Made by a program: the position numbers and the translations under genes. 15,082 nt of DNA. Source: CBFGWV01 sp965652545. Lineage in GTDB: Bacteria > Pseudomonadota > Gammaproteobacteria > Competibacterales > Competibacteraceae. Under the pieces are notes generated by a model. The model was not told the origin of the DNA. It saw nothing but the letters and a program-made list of their open reading frames with translations, and did not search any database. The stretch lies in the NCBI GenBank assembly GCA_965652545.1, contig CBFGWV010000100.1, positions 1-15,082 of the forward strand. Reading direction: 5' to 3'. Numbering within the stretch: the first letter of the stretch is position 1; the number at the start of each line of letters is the position of its first letter. Positions 1-7,739 of this stretch are shown one piece after another.

Positions 1-1112
1 ATAGGACGGTCCTGATCACAGGCGGCGCGGGGTTTATCGGCTCCCACCTTGCCGATGAATTGCTTCGCAGCGGCTACCGGGTACGTGCGCTGGACTGCCT
101 CGATCCGCAAGTCCATGGCCCCGGGCAGTGCCGGCCCAACTATCTGGACGCCGCTGTGGAGCTGCACATCGGGGACGTGCGCGATGCCTCTGCGGTAGAG
201 CAGGCTCTCAAGGGTGTCGATGCCGTCGTCCATCTTGCCGCCCGGGTCGGGGTGGGACAGAGCATGTACGAGATGGCCTCGTATATGGATACCAACGTGC
301 GCGGCACCGGTGTGCTGCTGGAACAGATCGTCCAATCGGATGTGACGCGCATCGTCGTCGCCTCGAGCATGAGCATCTACGGCGAAGGGCTTTACCGATC
401 CGCCGCGGGCGACCCGGTGGAGGCCGAGCGCGATCTGGACCAGTTGCGCCGTGGGGAGTGGGACCTCACCGATACACACGGCGAGCTGCTGCAACCGGTG
501 CCGACACCGGAATCCAAACGGCCGGCACTGGCCTCGGTCTACGCGCTGAGCAAGATGGATCAGGAGCGTATGTGTTTGCTGTTCGGCGAGGCCTACGGCA
601 TCCCCGCGGTAGCCTTGCGGTTCTTCAATACGTATGGCGAGCGCCAGGCATTGTCCAACCCCTATACCGGTGTGCTGGCCATCTTCGGCAGCCGCCTGCT
701 CAATGGGCGATCGCCGTTGATCTTTGAAGATGGGCACCAGCGGCGTGATTTCGTACATGTCAGGGACGTGGTCCGTGCCTGTCGCCTTGCCCTGGAGACA
801 CCCGCCGCCGCGGGCCGGTGTTTCAACGTCGGTAGCGGTCAGAGCGTGTCCATATGCGAGCTGGCGGCGCAGATCGCAGGGGTCATGGGTTGCGATATCG
901 CCGCACAGATCACCGGCGAGTACCGTACCGGGGATATCCGCCATTGCTTCGCCGATATCTCGGCGGCCGGCGAAACCCTGGGCTTCGTCTCGGAAATCCC
1001 CCTCGAACGAGGGCTTGCCGAACTGGCCGAGTGGCTGGCGACCCAAGAGGGCGTGGTGGACCGCGTAGATCAAGCGCGGGAGGAGCTCATCGCCCGCAGG
1101 TTGGCCGTATGA
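1..1112 (+). CDS. dTDP-L-rhamnose 4-epimerase-like NAD-dependent SDR (5' end cut by window)
   Basis: Extended short-chain dehydrogenase that probably epimerises or otherwise alters a nucleotide sugar in the cytoplasm. The frame is open from base 3 to the TGA at 1110-1112, giving 369 visible residues; only a few N-terminal residues should be missing, because the NAD-binding motif GGAGFIG begins at visible residue 7. Further SDR marks are HLAAR, SSMSIYGEG, the catalytic Y180-x3-K184 (SVYALSK), RFFNTYG and QRRDFVHV. The blocks PVPTPESK and ALSNPYTGVLAIF are what I associate with the dTDP-L-rhamnose 4-epimerase group (product dTDP-6-deoxy-L-talose); substrate choice remains inference. Relatives often carry a Cys pair in the insert after YGEGLY, and here those cysteines are absent. 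The TTG at 60 is not a credible start because it removes the Rossmann motif. The stop overlaps the next start (ATGA, 1109-1112), so translation is probably coupled. Confidence 0.85.
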   Translation, partial: RTVLITGGAGFIGSHLADELLRSGYRVRALDCLDPQVHGPGQCRPNYLDAAVELHIGDVRDASAVEQALKGVDAVVHLAARVGVGQSMYEMASYMDTNVRGTGVLLEQIVQSDVTRIVVASSMSIYGEGLYRSAAGDPVEAERDLDQLRRGEWDLTDTHGELLQPVPTPESKRPALASVYALSKMDQERMCLLFGEAYGIPAVALRFFNTYGERQALSNPYTGVLAIFGSRLLNGRSPLIFEDGHQRRDFVHVRDVVRACRLALETPAAAGRCFNVGSGQSVSICELAAQIAGVMGCDIAAQITGEYRTGDIRHCFADISAAGETLGFVSEIPLERGLAELAEWLATQEGVVDRVDQAREELIARRLAV

Positions 1113-3049
1113 ACACCGGCATCATGGGTGAGGCGCCGGTCCCGCCGCGCGGTGTCACCGGCTGGCTGGAGCCGGGGGATTACGAGGCCGCGGAGCGCTT
1201 CCTGGCCGATTGCCGTGCCTGTCACGCGGCATGGTTGCGGCTGCCGGTGACTGTGCAGCAATGGCATGACCAGACCAGCCGAGCATGGTTGAGCTGGCTG
1301 GCGGAGCGGGCCGCTGCCGAATTCGAGCTGATCGTCGCCCTGTACCGCGAGTTCCCATCGGGCGCGGCGCAGGCGCCGGTGTGCGTCGATGACGCGACTG
1401 GTTATCGGCATACGATCGATACCTTGGGTGAGCACCTCTGCGACTACAGTCAATGGCTGGAGCTTGCCGATCCGTTGGGGCCTTCGGTATGGCCCGATAC
1501 CTCGATGTCTTCGGCGACGCTGCTGCGGAGCCTGCGCCTGCCCGACCACATGCAACTGTGCCTGGGCGGTCTGCCGCTGGATGCGGTCTGGGTCAGCACG
1601 GCTTGGGCACAAGGCTTGCTCAGCCCGGTGTCGGCAGTCGCGTTCACTCAGTGGCCGAGCGGCGAGGCGGTGGCACCGCGATTGCCCGGGCTGACCGGCG
1701 ACAGCACGGTCGAATACGCCCCGCAGGTCTGGCTGGCGCCCGAGCGACTGCCACCGGGGGCCGTCGCTGCCGGTCGGCTGGGCGCGAGCCTTCGCGATTG
1801 CGTCGAACTGCTCGACACTGCCGTGGACCGGTTCTTCTTTCCCCTGCGACCGCCGCCGATCCCCCGTCTTCACGCCGCCGTGGGCCTGGAGAGCGGCGGC
1901 GAGTCGCTGGCCGCTCGTCTTCTGGCCGACGACGATGGCCCGGGCCTTGCGGCGGTCAGCCGCTTGGTGACGCTGACGCCGACGCCGGAGGATGTCGATT
2001 TGGTGGTCGGCGGCGCCGGTTTCATCGGCTGCAACATGGCTGCGCGCTTGGCCGAAGAGGGCCGCAACGTATTGATTCTGGACAACCTGTCCCGTCCCGG
2101 CAGCGAATACAACTTGAGTTGGTTGGGCCGCCGGTACCCGGGCCGGATACGCACACTGGCGGCGGATATTCGCGACGACGACGCCGTACACCATGCCGTT
2201 GCCCGCGCACGGCGGGTATTTCACTTTGCCGCCCAGGTGGCAGTGACGGCCAGCCTGGTTCACCCGCGCCACGATCTTCAGGTCAACGCCGCCGGCACGC
2301 TCAATCTCCTGGAAGCGATCCGCCGCCGATCCGCCCCTCCGCCGCTGTTGTTCACATCGACGAACAAGGTCTACGGAGGCCTGCCGGATATCGAGCTACG
2401 GCGCGCGCCCAGCGGTTACGAGCCGGTGGACCCGCACATCCGGGCACACGGCATCGACGAACAGCGGCCGCTGGCCTTGTGCAGCCCCTACGGCTGTTCC
2501 AAGGGGGCAGCCGATCAGTACGTACTGGACTACGCCCGCGAACTGGGGCTGTCTACGGTGGTGCTGCGCATGAGCTGCATCTGCGGCCCGCGTCAATTCG
2601 GCAACGAAGACCAGGGCTGGGTCGCGCATTTCGTCCGCTGCGCGTTGGCGGGCGACCCCGTGACAGTGTACGGGGACGGTTTCCAGGTGCGTGATGTGTT
2701 GTTCATCGACGACTTGATCGATGCCGCCTTACTGGCGATGGAGACGCTGCCGGCGACGAGCGGCGAGGCGTTCAACATTGGTGGCGGACCGCAACGTGTG
2801 CTCAGCCTCAACCGCTTGCTGAGCCTGCTCGATGAAATCGGCGGGCGCATACCGACGGTGGAGCGCGCCCAGTGGCGAGCGGCGGACCAGCGCTACTACG
2901 TTTCCGATACCAGCAAATTCTGCCGTGCCACCGGCTGGCAACCGCAAGTCACCGTCGATGCTGGCGTCGTGATGCTGTACGAATGGATGCAGCAACACGT
3001 ACTCGGCGGTGTCGCTGACGCGCAGACGAGAGGGCAGGTGGCGGTATGA
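1109..3049 (+). CDS. Fusion protein: unrecognised N-terminal domain plus CDP-paratose 2-epimerase-like SDR
   Basis: A 646-residue protein, about 300 residues longer than a normal SDR epimerase. The C-terminal part, from about residue 295, is a full extended SDR: GGAGFIG at 301-307, DNLSRPGSEYNLSWL, HFAAQVAVT, TSTNKVYGG, catalytic Y461-x3-K465 (SPYGCSKG), MSCICGPRQFG and QVRDVLFIDDL. These blocks, especially STNKVYG and the NLSRPG segment, are typical of CDP-paratose 2-epimerase (CDP-tyvelose epimerase). The N-terminal ~290 residues match no family I recognise. They are rich in Trp, Leu and Ala, look mainly helical at first, and show no signal peptide or membrane segment. The start at 1109 overlaps the previous stop; the frame is open further upstream, but that region is inside the preceding gene. 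The stop overlaps the next start (ATGA, 3046-3049). Which CDP- or other NDP-sugar is used cannot be read from sequence. Confidence 0.85.
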   Translation: MNTGIMGEAPVPPRGVTGWLEPGDYEAAERFLADCRACHAAWLRLPVTVQQWHDQTSRAWLSWLAERAAAEFELIVALYREFPSGAAQAPVCVDDATGYRHTIDTLGEHLCDYSQWLELADPLGPSVWPDTSMSSATLLRSLRLPDHMQLCLGGLPLDAVWVSTAWAQGLLSPVSAVAFTQWPSGEAVAPRLPGLTGDSTVEYAPQVWLAPERLPPGAVAAGRLGASLRDCVELLDTAVDRFFFPLRPPPIPRLHAAVGLESGGESLAARLLADDDGPGLAAVSRLVTLTPTPEDVDLVVGGAGFIGCNMAARLAEEGRNVLILDNLSRPGSEYNLSWLGRRYPGRIRTLAADIRDDDAVHHAVARARRVFHFAAQVAVTASLVHPRHDLQVNAAGTLNLLEAIRRRSAPPPLLFTSTNKVYGGLPDIELRRAPSGYEPVDPHIRAHGIDEQRPLALCSPYGCSKGAADQYVLDYARELGLSTVVLRMSCICGPRQFGNEDQGWVAHFVRCALAGDPVTVYGDGFQVRDVLFIDDLIDAALLAMETLPATSGEAFNIGGGPQRVLSLNRLLSLLDEIGGRIPTVERAQWRAADQRYYVSDTSKFCRATGWQPQVTVDAGVVMLYEWMQQHVLGGVADAQTRGQVAV

Positions 3050-4335
3050 AATACGCGTTGATCAACCCCAACTGGACGTTCGAGGGCAGTATCTACTTCG
3101 GCTGCCGCGAGCCTCACCTGCCGCTGGAGCTGGGCTATGCCCGGCAACTGCTGGTCGCAGCAGGCCATGAGGTGTTGCTGGTCGATGCTCATCTGGAGGT
3201 GATGCTCGCGCATCAGGTGGTGCGCCGCGTGGTCGACTTCGCACCCGATTTCATCGTCGTGCCGACGGCACCGACATACTTATTCTGGCGCTGTCCGCCG
3301 CCGGAGTTGCGCGTGGTGCAAGACCTGCTGGCGGACCTGTCCGAGGCCTCGGGACGACGGGTGATCATCGGACCGCACCCCTCCAGCACGCCCGGGGTTG
3401 CGCTGCGTAAGACCGGGGCGGACATCGCCGTGCTCGGGGAGAGTGAAGAGGTGCTGGTCGGCTTGGGTGAACAACCGCTCCCGAGTCTTGCCGGCGTCGC
3501 GTACCTCGAGGGCGATGAACTGGTGGTCCAGGGGCCGCGGCAGTCGGTGGATCTTGCCCGGCTCCCCCCTTTGGCGTGGCCGCAGTCGATGATCGAGCGT
3601 CACCGCCACCACCATCATCGCTTCGACGAGCCGCAGGTCGGCTTCGGTGCGGAAATCGAAGCCTCCCGCGGTTGCCCCTACACGTGCTCGTTCTGCGCCA
3701 AGACCGACCACCGTGACGTGTTCCGGCGCCGCCCGGTCGCGACTGTACTGAATGAACTCGACCGCCTGCTCGATCAGGGCGTCGGCTACGTGTACTTCAT
3801 CGATGAGATCTTCCTGCCCAACCAGGACCTGCTCCTGGCCTTGTGCGAGCGCCCGGTGCAGTTCGGCGTGCAAACACGCATCGACCTGTGGAAGCCGCAG
3901 ATGCTGGATTTACTCGCCGCGGCCGGCTGCGTGTCCATCGAGGCGGGCGTGGAGAGCATCAGTGCGGAGGGCCGGGATTTGCTCAACAAGCGTTGCCGGA
4001 TGACCACTGATGACTTGCAGCAGCGCTTGATCCACGCCCGTCAGGGGGTACCGTTCGTGCAGGCCACGCTGATGGAGTCCAGGGCCGATGCGCCTGAGGC
4101 GGTAGAGCGCTGGCGCACGCAATTGCAGGCCCACGGGATATGGGCAAACAAGCCTGTACCGCTGTTTCCCTATCCGGGCTCGCCGGACTACCTGCGTTTG
4201 TGGGGTATGCCGGATGACGACGCCTGGGAGCGGGCGGTGACGCATTATCTCAAAGAGTTTGCAGAGTTCAGCGATATCCAGGACGACATGCCGTGCCGCC
4301 TGGATGCGCTTGAACGCACGCGTGCGGCGTCATGA
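3046..4335 (+). CDS. B12-binding-type radical SAM protein
   Basis: A 429-residue enzyme with a typical two-part layout. Residues 1 to about 150 resemble the cobalamin-binding Rossmann domain of class B radical SAM proteins (LINPNW near the start, PLELGYA, VLLVDAH, FIVVPTAPTY, VIIGPHPS, LGESEEV). The radical SAM core follows, with the 4Fe-4S cluster cysteines C210, C214 and C217 in SRGCPYTCSFC, then YFIDEIFLP and IEAGVES (the GxE-type SAM-binding strand). A strict DxHxxG B12 motif is not visible, which is common in this class. A run HRHHHH lies at 186-191, just before the core. Known members methylate unactivated carbons or rearrange or epimerise substrates; the gene's place among sugar enzymes suggests a sugar or glycoside substrate (inference). 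From memory it resembles the TIGR04295 family. Both ends overlap neighbours by ATGA, implying tight co-translation. Confidence 0.88.
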   Translation: MKYALINPNWTFEGSIYFGCREPHLPLELGYARQLLVAAGHEVLLVDAHLEVMLAHQVVRRVVDFAPDFIVVPTAPTYLFWRCPPPELRVVQDLLADLSEASGRRVIIGPHPSSTPGVALRKTGADIAVLGESEEVLVGLGEQPLPSLAGVAYLEGDELVVQGPRQSVDLARLPPLAWPQSMIERHRHHHHRFDEPQVGFGAEIEASRGCPYTCSFCAKTDHRDVFRRRPVATVLNELDRLLDQGVGYVYFIDEIFLPNQDLLLALCERPVQFGVQTRIDLWKPQMLDLLAAAGCVSIEAGVESISAEGRDLLNKRCRMTTDDLQQRLIHARQGVPFVQATLMESRADAPEAVERWRTQLQAHGIWANKPVPLFPYPGSPDYLRLWGMPDDDAWERAVTHYLKEFAEFSDIQDDMPCRLDALERTRAAS

Positions 4336-5459
4336 CATACCCGGCCATCGGGCTGCGGGTGCTTATGAGCACCGACACCGTGGGCGGTGTCTGGGTGTAT
4401 GCCCTGGAGTTGGCCCGTGCCCTGCGTGGACACGGTGTTCAAGTCATCCTGGCGACGATGGGCAAGGCGGTGTCCCGTGCGCAGCGCCAGCAGGCATTGC
4501 GGGTGCCCGACCTGGTGTTGTGTGAAAGCGAGGGGCGGCTGGAGTGGATGGAGGCGCCTTGGCAGGACCTTGCACACGCGGGGCGCTGGCTGTTGCAGCT
4601 GGAGCGACGCTACCAGCCGGACCTCATCCATCTGAACCACTACTGCCACGGGCAACTGGACTGGCGCGCACCGTGCATTGCGGTCGGGCATTCCTGCGTT
4701 CTGTCCTGGTGGCAGTGCGTGCTGCGCGAGAACGCGCCGGCTGACTGGGCCACCTACCGTCGTCGCGTGCACCGCGGACTGGCGGGGGCCGATAAGGTCA
4801 TCGCCCCCTCGCGCTTCATGCTCGATGCGTTGCATCGGCACTACGGCCCCTTGAGCAATGCGGCGGTCATCTACAACGGTCGCGACGCGAGCGAGTTCCG
4901 CGCCGGCCGCAAACGGCCGTACGTGTTGGCAGCCGGTCGGTTGTGGGATGCGGCCAAGAACCTCGGCGTACTGGTGCGCGTCGCACCACGATTGGAGTGG
5001 CCGGTCTATCTCGCCGGCGAGACCCGCCATCCGGATGGCGGCGATGCGGCGTTCCCGGGCATGCAGCAACTGGGACGGCTCGAGCCAGAGCTGCTGGTGC
5101 CCTGGTACGCACAGGCGTCCATCTATGTCTTGCCCGCCCGTTACGAGCCGTTCGGTTTGTCGGTGTTGGAGGCGGCACTGTCCGGCTGCGCGCCGGTACT
5201 GGGCGATATCGACAGCCTGCGGGAGCTGTGGGATGGCGCGGCCTGTTTCGTCCCGCCCGAGGATGCCGATGCCTTGCGTTGGCATCTGGCACGACTGATC
5301 GCCGACGGTCGTCAACGCGAACAACTGGCCGCGCGCGCCGGCGAACGGGCTCGCCGTTACAGCGTCCAGCGGATGGCGGCGGGTTATCTGGCCGTGTACG
5401 ACGACTTGCTGACGGACAGAAGCGTGCCCAGAACCCGGGTCAGCGCCACATCGGGGTAA
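4332..5459 (+). CDS. Glycosyltransferase family 4 (GT-B fold)
   Basis: A 375-residue retaining-type glycosyltransferase expected to act in the cytoplasm or at the inner membrane face, moving a sugar from a nucleotide donor. The N-terminal domain has the glycine-rich acceptor-side loop (STDTVGGVWVYALELA, residues 13-28) and a PDLIHLNH strand. The hinge is near APSRFMLDAL and VIYNGRD (residues 158-184). The donor-binding domain has VLAAGRLWDAAKN and the EX7E motif EPFGLSVLE (E272 and E280), which binds the donor in GT4. Length is normal for the family. No signal peptide or membrane helix is seen. The ATG overlaps the previous stop (4332-4335) and the next gene follows 7 bases after the TAA. Donor and acceptor are unknown; several cysteines (C105, C115, C122, C129) lie in the N-terminal half. 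Confidence 0.9.
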   Translation: MTYPAIGLRVLMSTDTVGGVWVYALELARALRGHGVQVILATMGKAVSRAQRQQALRVPDLVLCESEGRLEWMEAPWQDLAHAGRWLLQLERRYQPDLIHLNHYCHGQLDWRAPCIAVGHSCVLSWWQCVLRENAPADWATYRRRVHRGLAGADKVIAPSRFMLDALHRHYGPLSNAAVIYNGRDASEFRAGRKRPYVLAAGRLWDAAKNLGVLVRVAPRLEWPVYLAGETRHPDGGDAAFPGMQQLGRLEPELLVPWYAQASIYVLPARYEPFGLSVLEAALSGCAPVLGDIDSLRELWDGAACFVPPEDADALRWHLARLIADGRQREQLAARAGERARRYSVQRMAAGYLAVYDDLLTDRSVPRTRVSATSG

Positions 5460-5466
5460 ATCAATC

Positions 5467-6558
5467 ATGCGGGTTGCGATGTTCTACCACTCGCTGGTCT
5501 CTGACTGGAATCACGGCAACGCACACTTCTTGCGCGGCGTCACCAGTGAATTGGTCGATCGCGGCCACTGCGTGACGGTGTATGCGCCGCGTGGCGGCTG
5601 GAGCATCACCAATCAGATCGAGCAAGAGGGAACGGAGGCTATCGCGGCGTTTCATGCCCGCTATCCATCCCTGCGCAGCGAAGACTATGACCTGGACACT
5701 CTGGACCTCGATCAGCTCCTTGCCGGTGTGAACCTGATCGTCGTCCATGAATGGAGCGACCACGAACTGGTGCGGCGTGTCGGTGAGTACCGGGCCAGGC
5801 ATCCGCATTGCCGTTTGCTGTTTCACGATACGCATCACCGCTCGTTGACCGATCGCCGGAGCGTCTCCGAATACGACCTGCGCCATTACGATGGCGTGCT
5901 CGCTTTCGGCGAGGTGATTCGTGACCTGTACCTGGCCAAGAACTGGACCGAGCACGCCTGGGTCTGGCACGAAGCGGCCGACACACGGGTCTTCCACCCC
6001 ATCGACGATGTGCAGCCCGAGGGCGATGTCGTCTGGGTGGGCAACTGGGGCGACGACGAGCGCACCGCCGAACTGGAGACGTTCCTGTTCGAACCGGTAC
6101 ACGCCGCCAAGCTGCGCACCACGATTCATGGCGTGCGCTATCCGGCCGAGGTACAGGCGCGCCTGAAGGACCGCGGTATCGTCTACCGCGGCTGGTTGCC
6201 GAACTTCAAGGTGCCGGAGGTGTTCGCCCACCACCGGGTAACGGTTCACGTGCCGCGCCGCCCCTACGTCGAAGCGTTGCCCGGCATCCCTACGATCCGC
6301 CCGTTCGAGGCCATGGCCTGCGGTATTCCGCTGGTGTGCGCACCGTGGACCGACAGCGAGCATCTGTTTCATCCCGGAAAAGATTATCTGGTTGCCCGCA
6401 ATGGCAAAGAGATGCGGCGCCACTTGCGCGATCTGGTGAACGATCGCGACATGGCGGCGGAGCTTGCGCTGCATGCACACCTGACGATTCTCGGCTCCCA
6501 TACCTGTGCTCACCGCGTGGATGAGTTGCTGACGATCTGCCAGGAACTGGGCCTGTGA
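5467..6558 (+). CDS. CgeB-like glycosyltransferase 1 (GT-B)
   Basis: A 363-residue protein of the spore-maturation CgeB-like glycosyltransferase group. It opens with a Rossmann strand (MRVAMFYHSL) and the segment NHGNAHFLRGVTSEL (15-29), which matches the acceptor-side loop of the two later CgeB-like proteins. It carries LLFHDTHHRS (117-126), HEAADTRVFHP (168-178), the start of a second Rossmann domain at VVWVGNWG, and the donor-site block RPFEAMACGIPLV (278-290) with E281. The C-terminus ends with a HTCAHR motif (345-350) shared with the next two genes. No signal peptide or membrane helix is visible. The start is an ATG 7 bases after the previous stop; the ribosome site is weak (GGGG in the end of the upstream gene), consistent with translational coupling. 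Donor and acceptor are unknown. It is more distant from the other two CgeB-like proteins than they are from each other. Confidence 0.82.
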   Translation: MRVAMFYHSLVSDWNHGNAHFLRGVTSELVDRGHCVTVYAPRGGWSITNQIEQEGTEAIAAFHARYPSLRSEDYDLDTLDLDQLLAGVNLIVVHEWSDHELVRRVGEYRARHPHCRLLFHDTHHRSLTDRRSVSEYDLRHYDGVLAFGEVIRDLYLAKNWTEHAWVWHEAADTRVFHPIDDVQPEGDVVWVGNWGDDERTAELETFLFEPVHAAKLRTTIHGVRYPAEVQARLKDRGIVYRGWLPNFKVPEVFAHHRVTVHVPRRPYVEALPGIPTIRPFEAMACGIPLVCAPWTDSEHLFHPGKDYLVARNGKEMRRHLRDLVNDRDMAAELALHAHLTILGSHTCAHRVDELLTICQELGL

Positions 6559-6591
6559 CGCCGGCGGCGCCCTTCGAGGAGTCAAACGATC

Positions 6592-7701
6592 ATGAACGGA
6601 CTGACCATCGCCTTTTTTGGATCCAGCCTGGTGTCGGCCTATTGGAACGGCGCGGCGACGTACTACCGCGGCATCATTCGTGCGCTGCACGCCCGCGGCC
6701 ATCATGTGCGTTTTTTCGAGCCGGACGCCTACGATCGGCAGCAGCATCGTGATATGGACGATCCGCACTGGGCGCAGGTGATCGTCTATTCCGGCGAGGA
6801 TAGGGCTGGGCTCGAGGCGGCGCTGGAGGCCGCCCGCGGCGCCGACATCATCGTCAAAGCGAGCGGCGTCGGCGTATTCGACGACGAGCTGGAAGAGGCC
6901 GTGCCCGACCTGGCCGGACCGGCCACCGCCTGCGTGTACTGGGACGTCGATGCACCGGCCACGCTCGAGCGCATGCGGGCGAACCCGACGGATGCGTTCC
7001 GCGCGCAAGTGCCGCGTTACGATCTGGTGCTGACCTATGGCGGGGGAGAGCCGGTGGTGCGCGCTTACAAGGATTTCGGCGCCCGCGATTGCATACCCAT
7101 TTACAACGCCCTCGATCCGCAAGTGCACCACCCAAGCCCACCCGACCCGCGTTTCGAGGCGGCGCTCGGCTTTCTCGGCAACCGCCTGCCCGATCGTGAG
7201 CGGCGGGTGGAGGACTTTTTCCTGGCCCCGGCGCAGGCGTTGCCGGGCGCGCGCTTCCTCCTCGGCGGCAGTGGTTGGCAGGACAAGGCAACCCCTGCCA
7301 ATGTGCACTACCTTGGGCACGTCTACACGCGCGATCACAACGCCTTCAACTGTACGCCCAAGGCGGTGTTGAATATCTCGCGCGACAGCATGGCCCGCTT
7401 CGGCTTCTCGCCAGCCACACGGGTGTTCGAGGCCGCCGGTGCCGGCGCCTGCCTGATCACCGACTGCTGGGAGGGTATCGAGACGTTCCTCGAGCCGGGG
7501 CGCGAGGTGCTGCTGGCCCGCGGCGGCGCCGATGTGGCCGAGCACCTCGCGGCGCTGGATCCGCAGCGGGCCCGCGCCATTGGCGCTGCGGCCCTCAAGC
7601 GGGTGCTGGCCGAACACACCTATGCCCATCGCGCCAGCCAGTTGGAGTCGGTCCTGCTCGGCTGCACCCCCGGTAAACCGTTGGCAGTCGCCAGCCATTG
7701 A
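6592..7701 (+). CDS. CgeB-like glycosyltransferase 2 (GT-B)
   Basis: A 369-residue GT-B protein of the CgeB-like group. It has the N-terminal strand plus acceptor loop (FFGSSLVSAYWNGAATYYRG, residues 8-27), VYWDVDAPATLERM (115-128), IYNALDP, ALGFLGNRLPDR opening the second domain, and the donor-site block TRVFEAAGAGACLITDCW (276-293) with E280. The C-terminal HTYAHR motif (342-347) is shared with its neighbours. A strong ribosome site GAGGAG (6576-6581) sits 10 bases before the ATG and fixes the start. The 33-base gap from the previous stop (6559-6591) shows nothing else. The protein lines up block by block with the next gene product, so the pair looks like an old tandem duplication. I infer transfer of a sugar onto the same growing glycoconjugate; substrates are unknown. 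Confidence 0.82.
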   Translation: MNGLTIAFFGSSLVSAYWNGAATYYRGIIRALHARGHHVRFFEPDAYDRQQHRDMDDPHWAQVIVYSGEDRAGLEAALEAARGADIIVKASGVGVFDDELEEAVPDLAGPATACVYWDVDAPATLERMRANPTDAFRAQVPRYDLVLTYGGGEPVVRAYKDFGARDCIPIYNALDPQVHHPSPPDPRFEAALGFLGNRLPDRERRVEDFFLAPAQALPGARFLLGGSGWQDKATPANVHYLGHVYTRDHNAFNCTPKAVLNISRDSMARFGFSPATRVFEAAGAGACLITDCWEGIETFLEPGREVLLARGGADVAEHLAALDPQRARAIGAAALKRVLAEHTYAHRASQLESVLLGCTPGKPLAVASH

Positions 7702-7727
7702 GCCGCGCAACCCACATCCAGGCCAAC

Positions 7728-7732
7728 AAGGA
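7728..7732 (+). promoter_or_regulatory. Ribosome binding site that decides the start of CgeB-like gene 3
   Basis: AAGGA lies 7 bases before the ATG at 7740. It supports that start over the in-frame TTG at 7698, which overlaps the upstream stop and would add 14 residues before the conserved first strand. Confidence 0.7.
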
Positions 7733-7739
7733 CGCCCGC

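Noticed and set aside
60..62. TTG at 60 as the start of the first gene
   Set aside because: The same frame is open to base 3 and encodes the NAD-binding GGAGFIG motif upstream of this codon, so the gene begins outside the window.
1211..1225. CRACH (CxxCH, residues 35-39 of the fusion protein) as a heme c site
   Set aside because: The protein has no signal peptide or membrane segment and is otherwise a cytoplasmic sugar enzyme, so the motif is most likely chance.
1070..2272. A 400-codon minus-strand open frame opposite the N-terminal part of the epimerase fusion
   Set aside because: Considered because the sense-strand N-terminal domain is unrecognised. The antisense product is low-complexity (rich in Gln, Arg, Ala, Gly) and the sense frame continues unbroken into a clear SDR domain.
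3601..3621. HRHHHH run in the radical SAM protein as a special metal site
   Set aside because: Short His runs arise easily from repeated CAC/CAT codons, and it lies in the linker before the core; no known motif supports a metal role.
4245..5468. A 407-codon open frame on the minus strand across the GT4 gene
   Set aside because: No family motifs; it mirrors a clear GT4 gene and is a compositional shadow.
5461..7710. A 749-codon open frame on the minus strand across the first two CgeB-like genes
   Set aside because: It is antisense to two well-supported glycosyltransferase genes, has no recognisable motif, and reflects the codon bias of GC-rich coding DNA.
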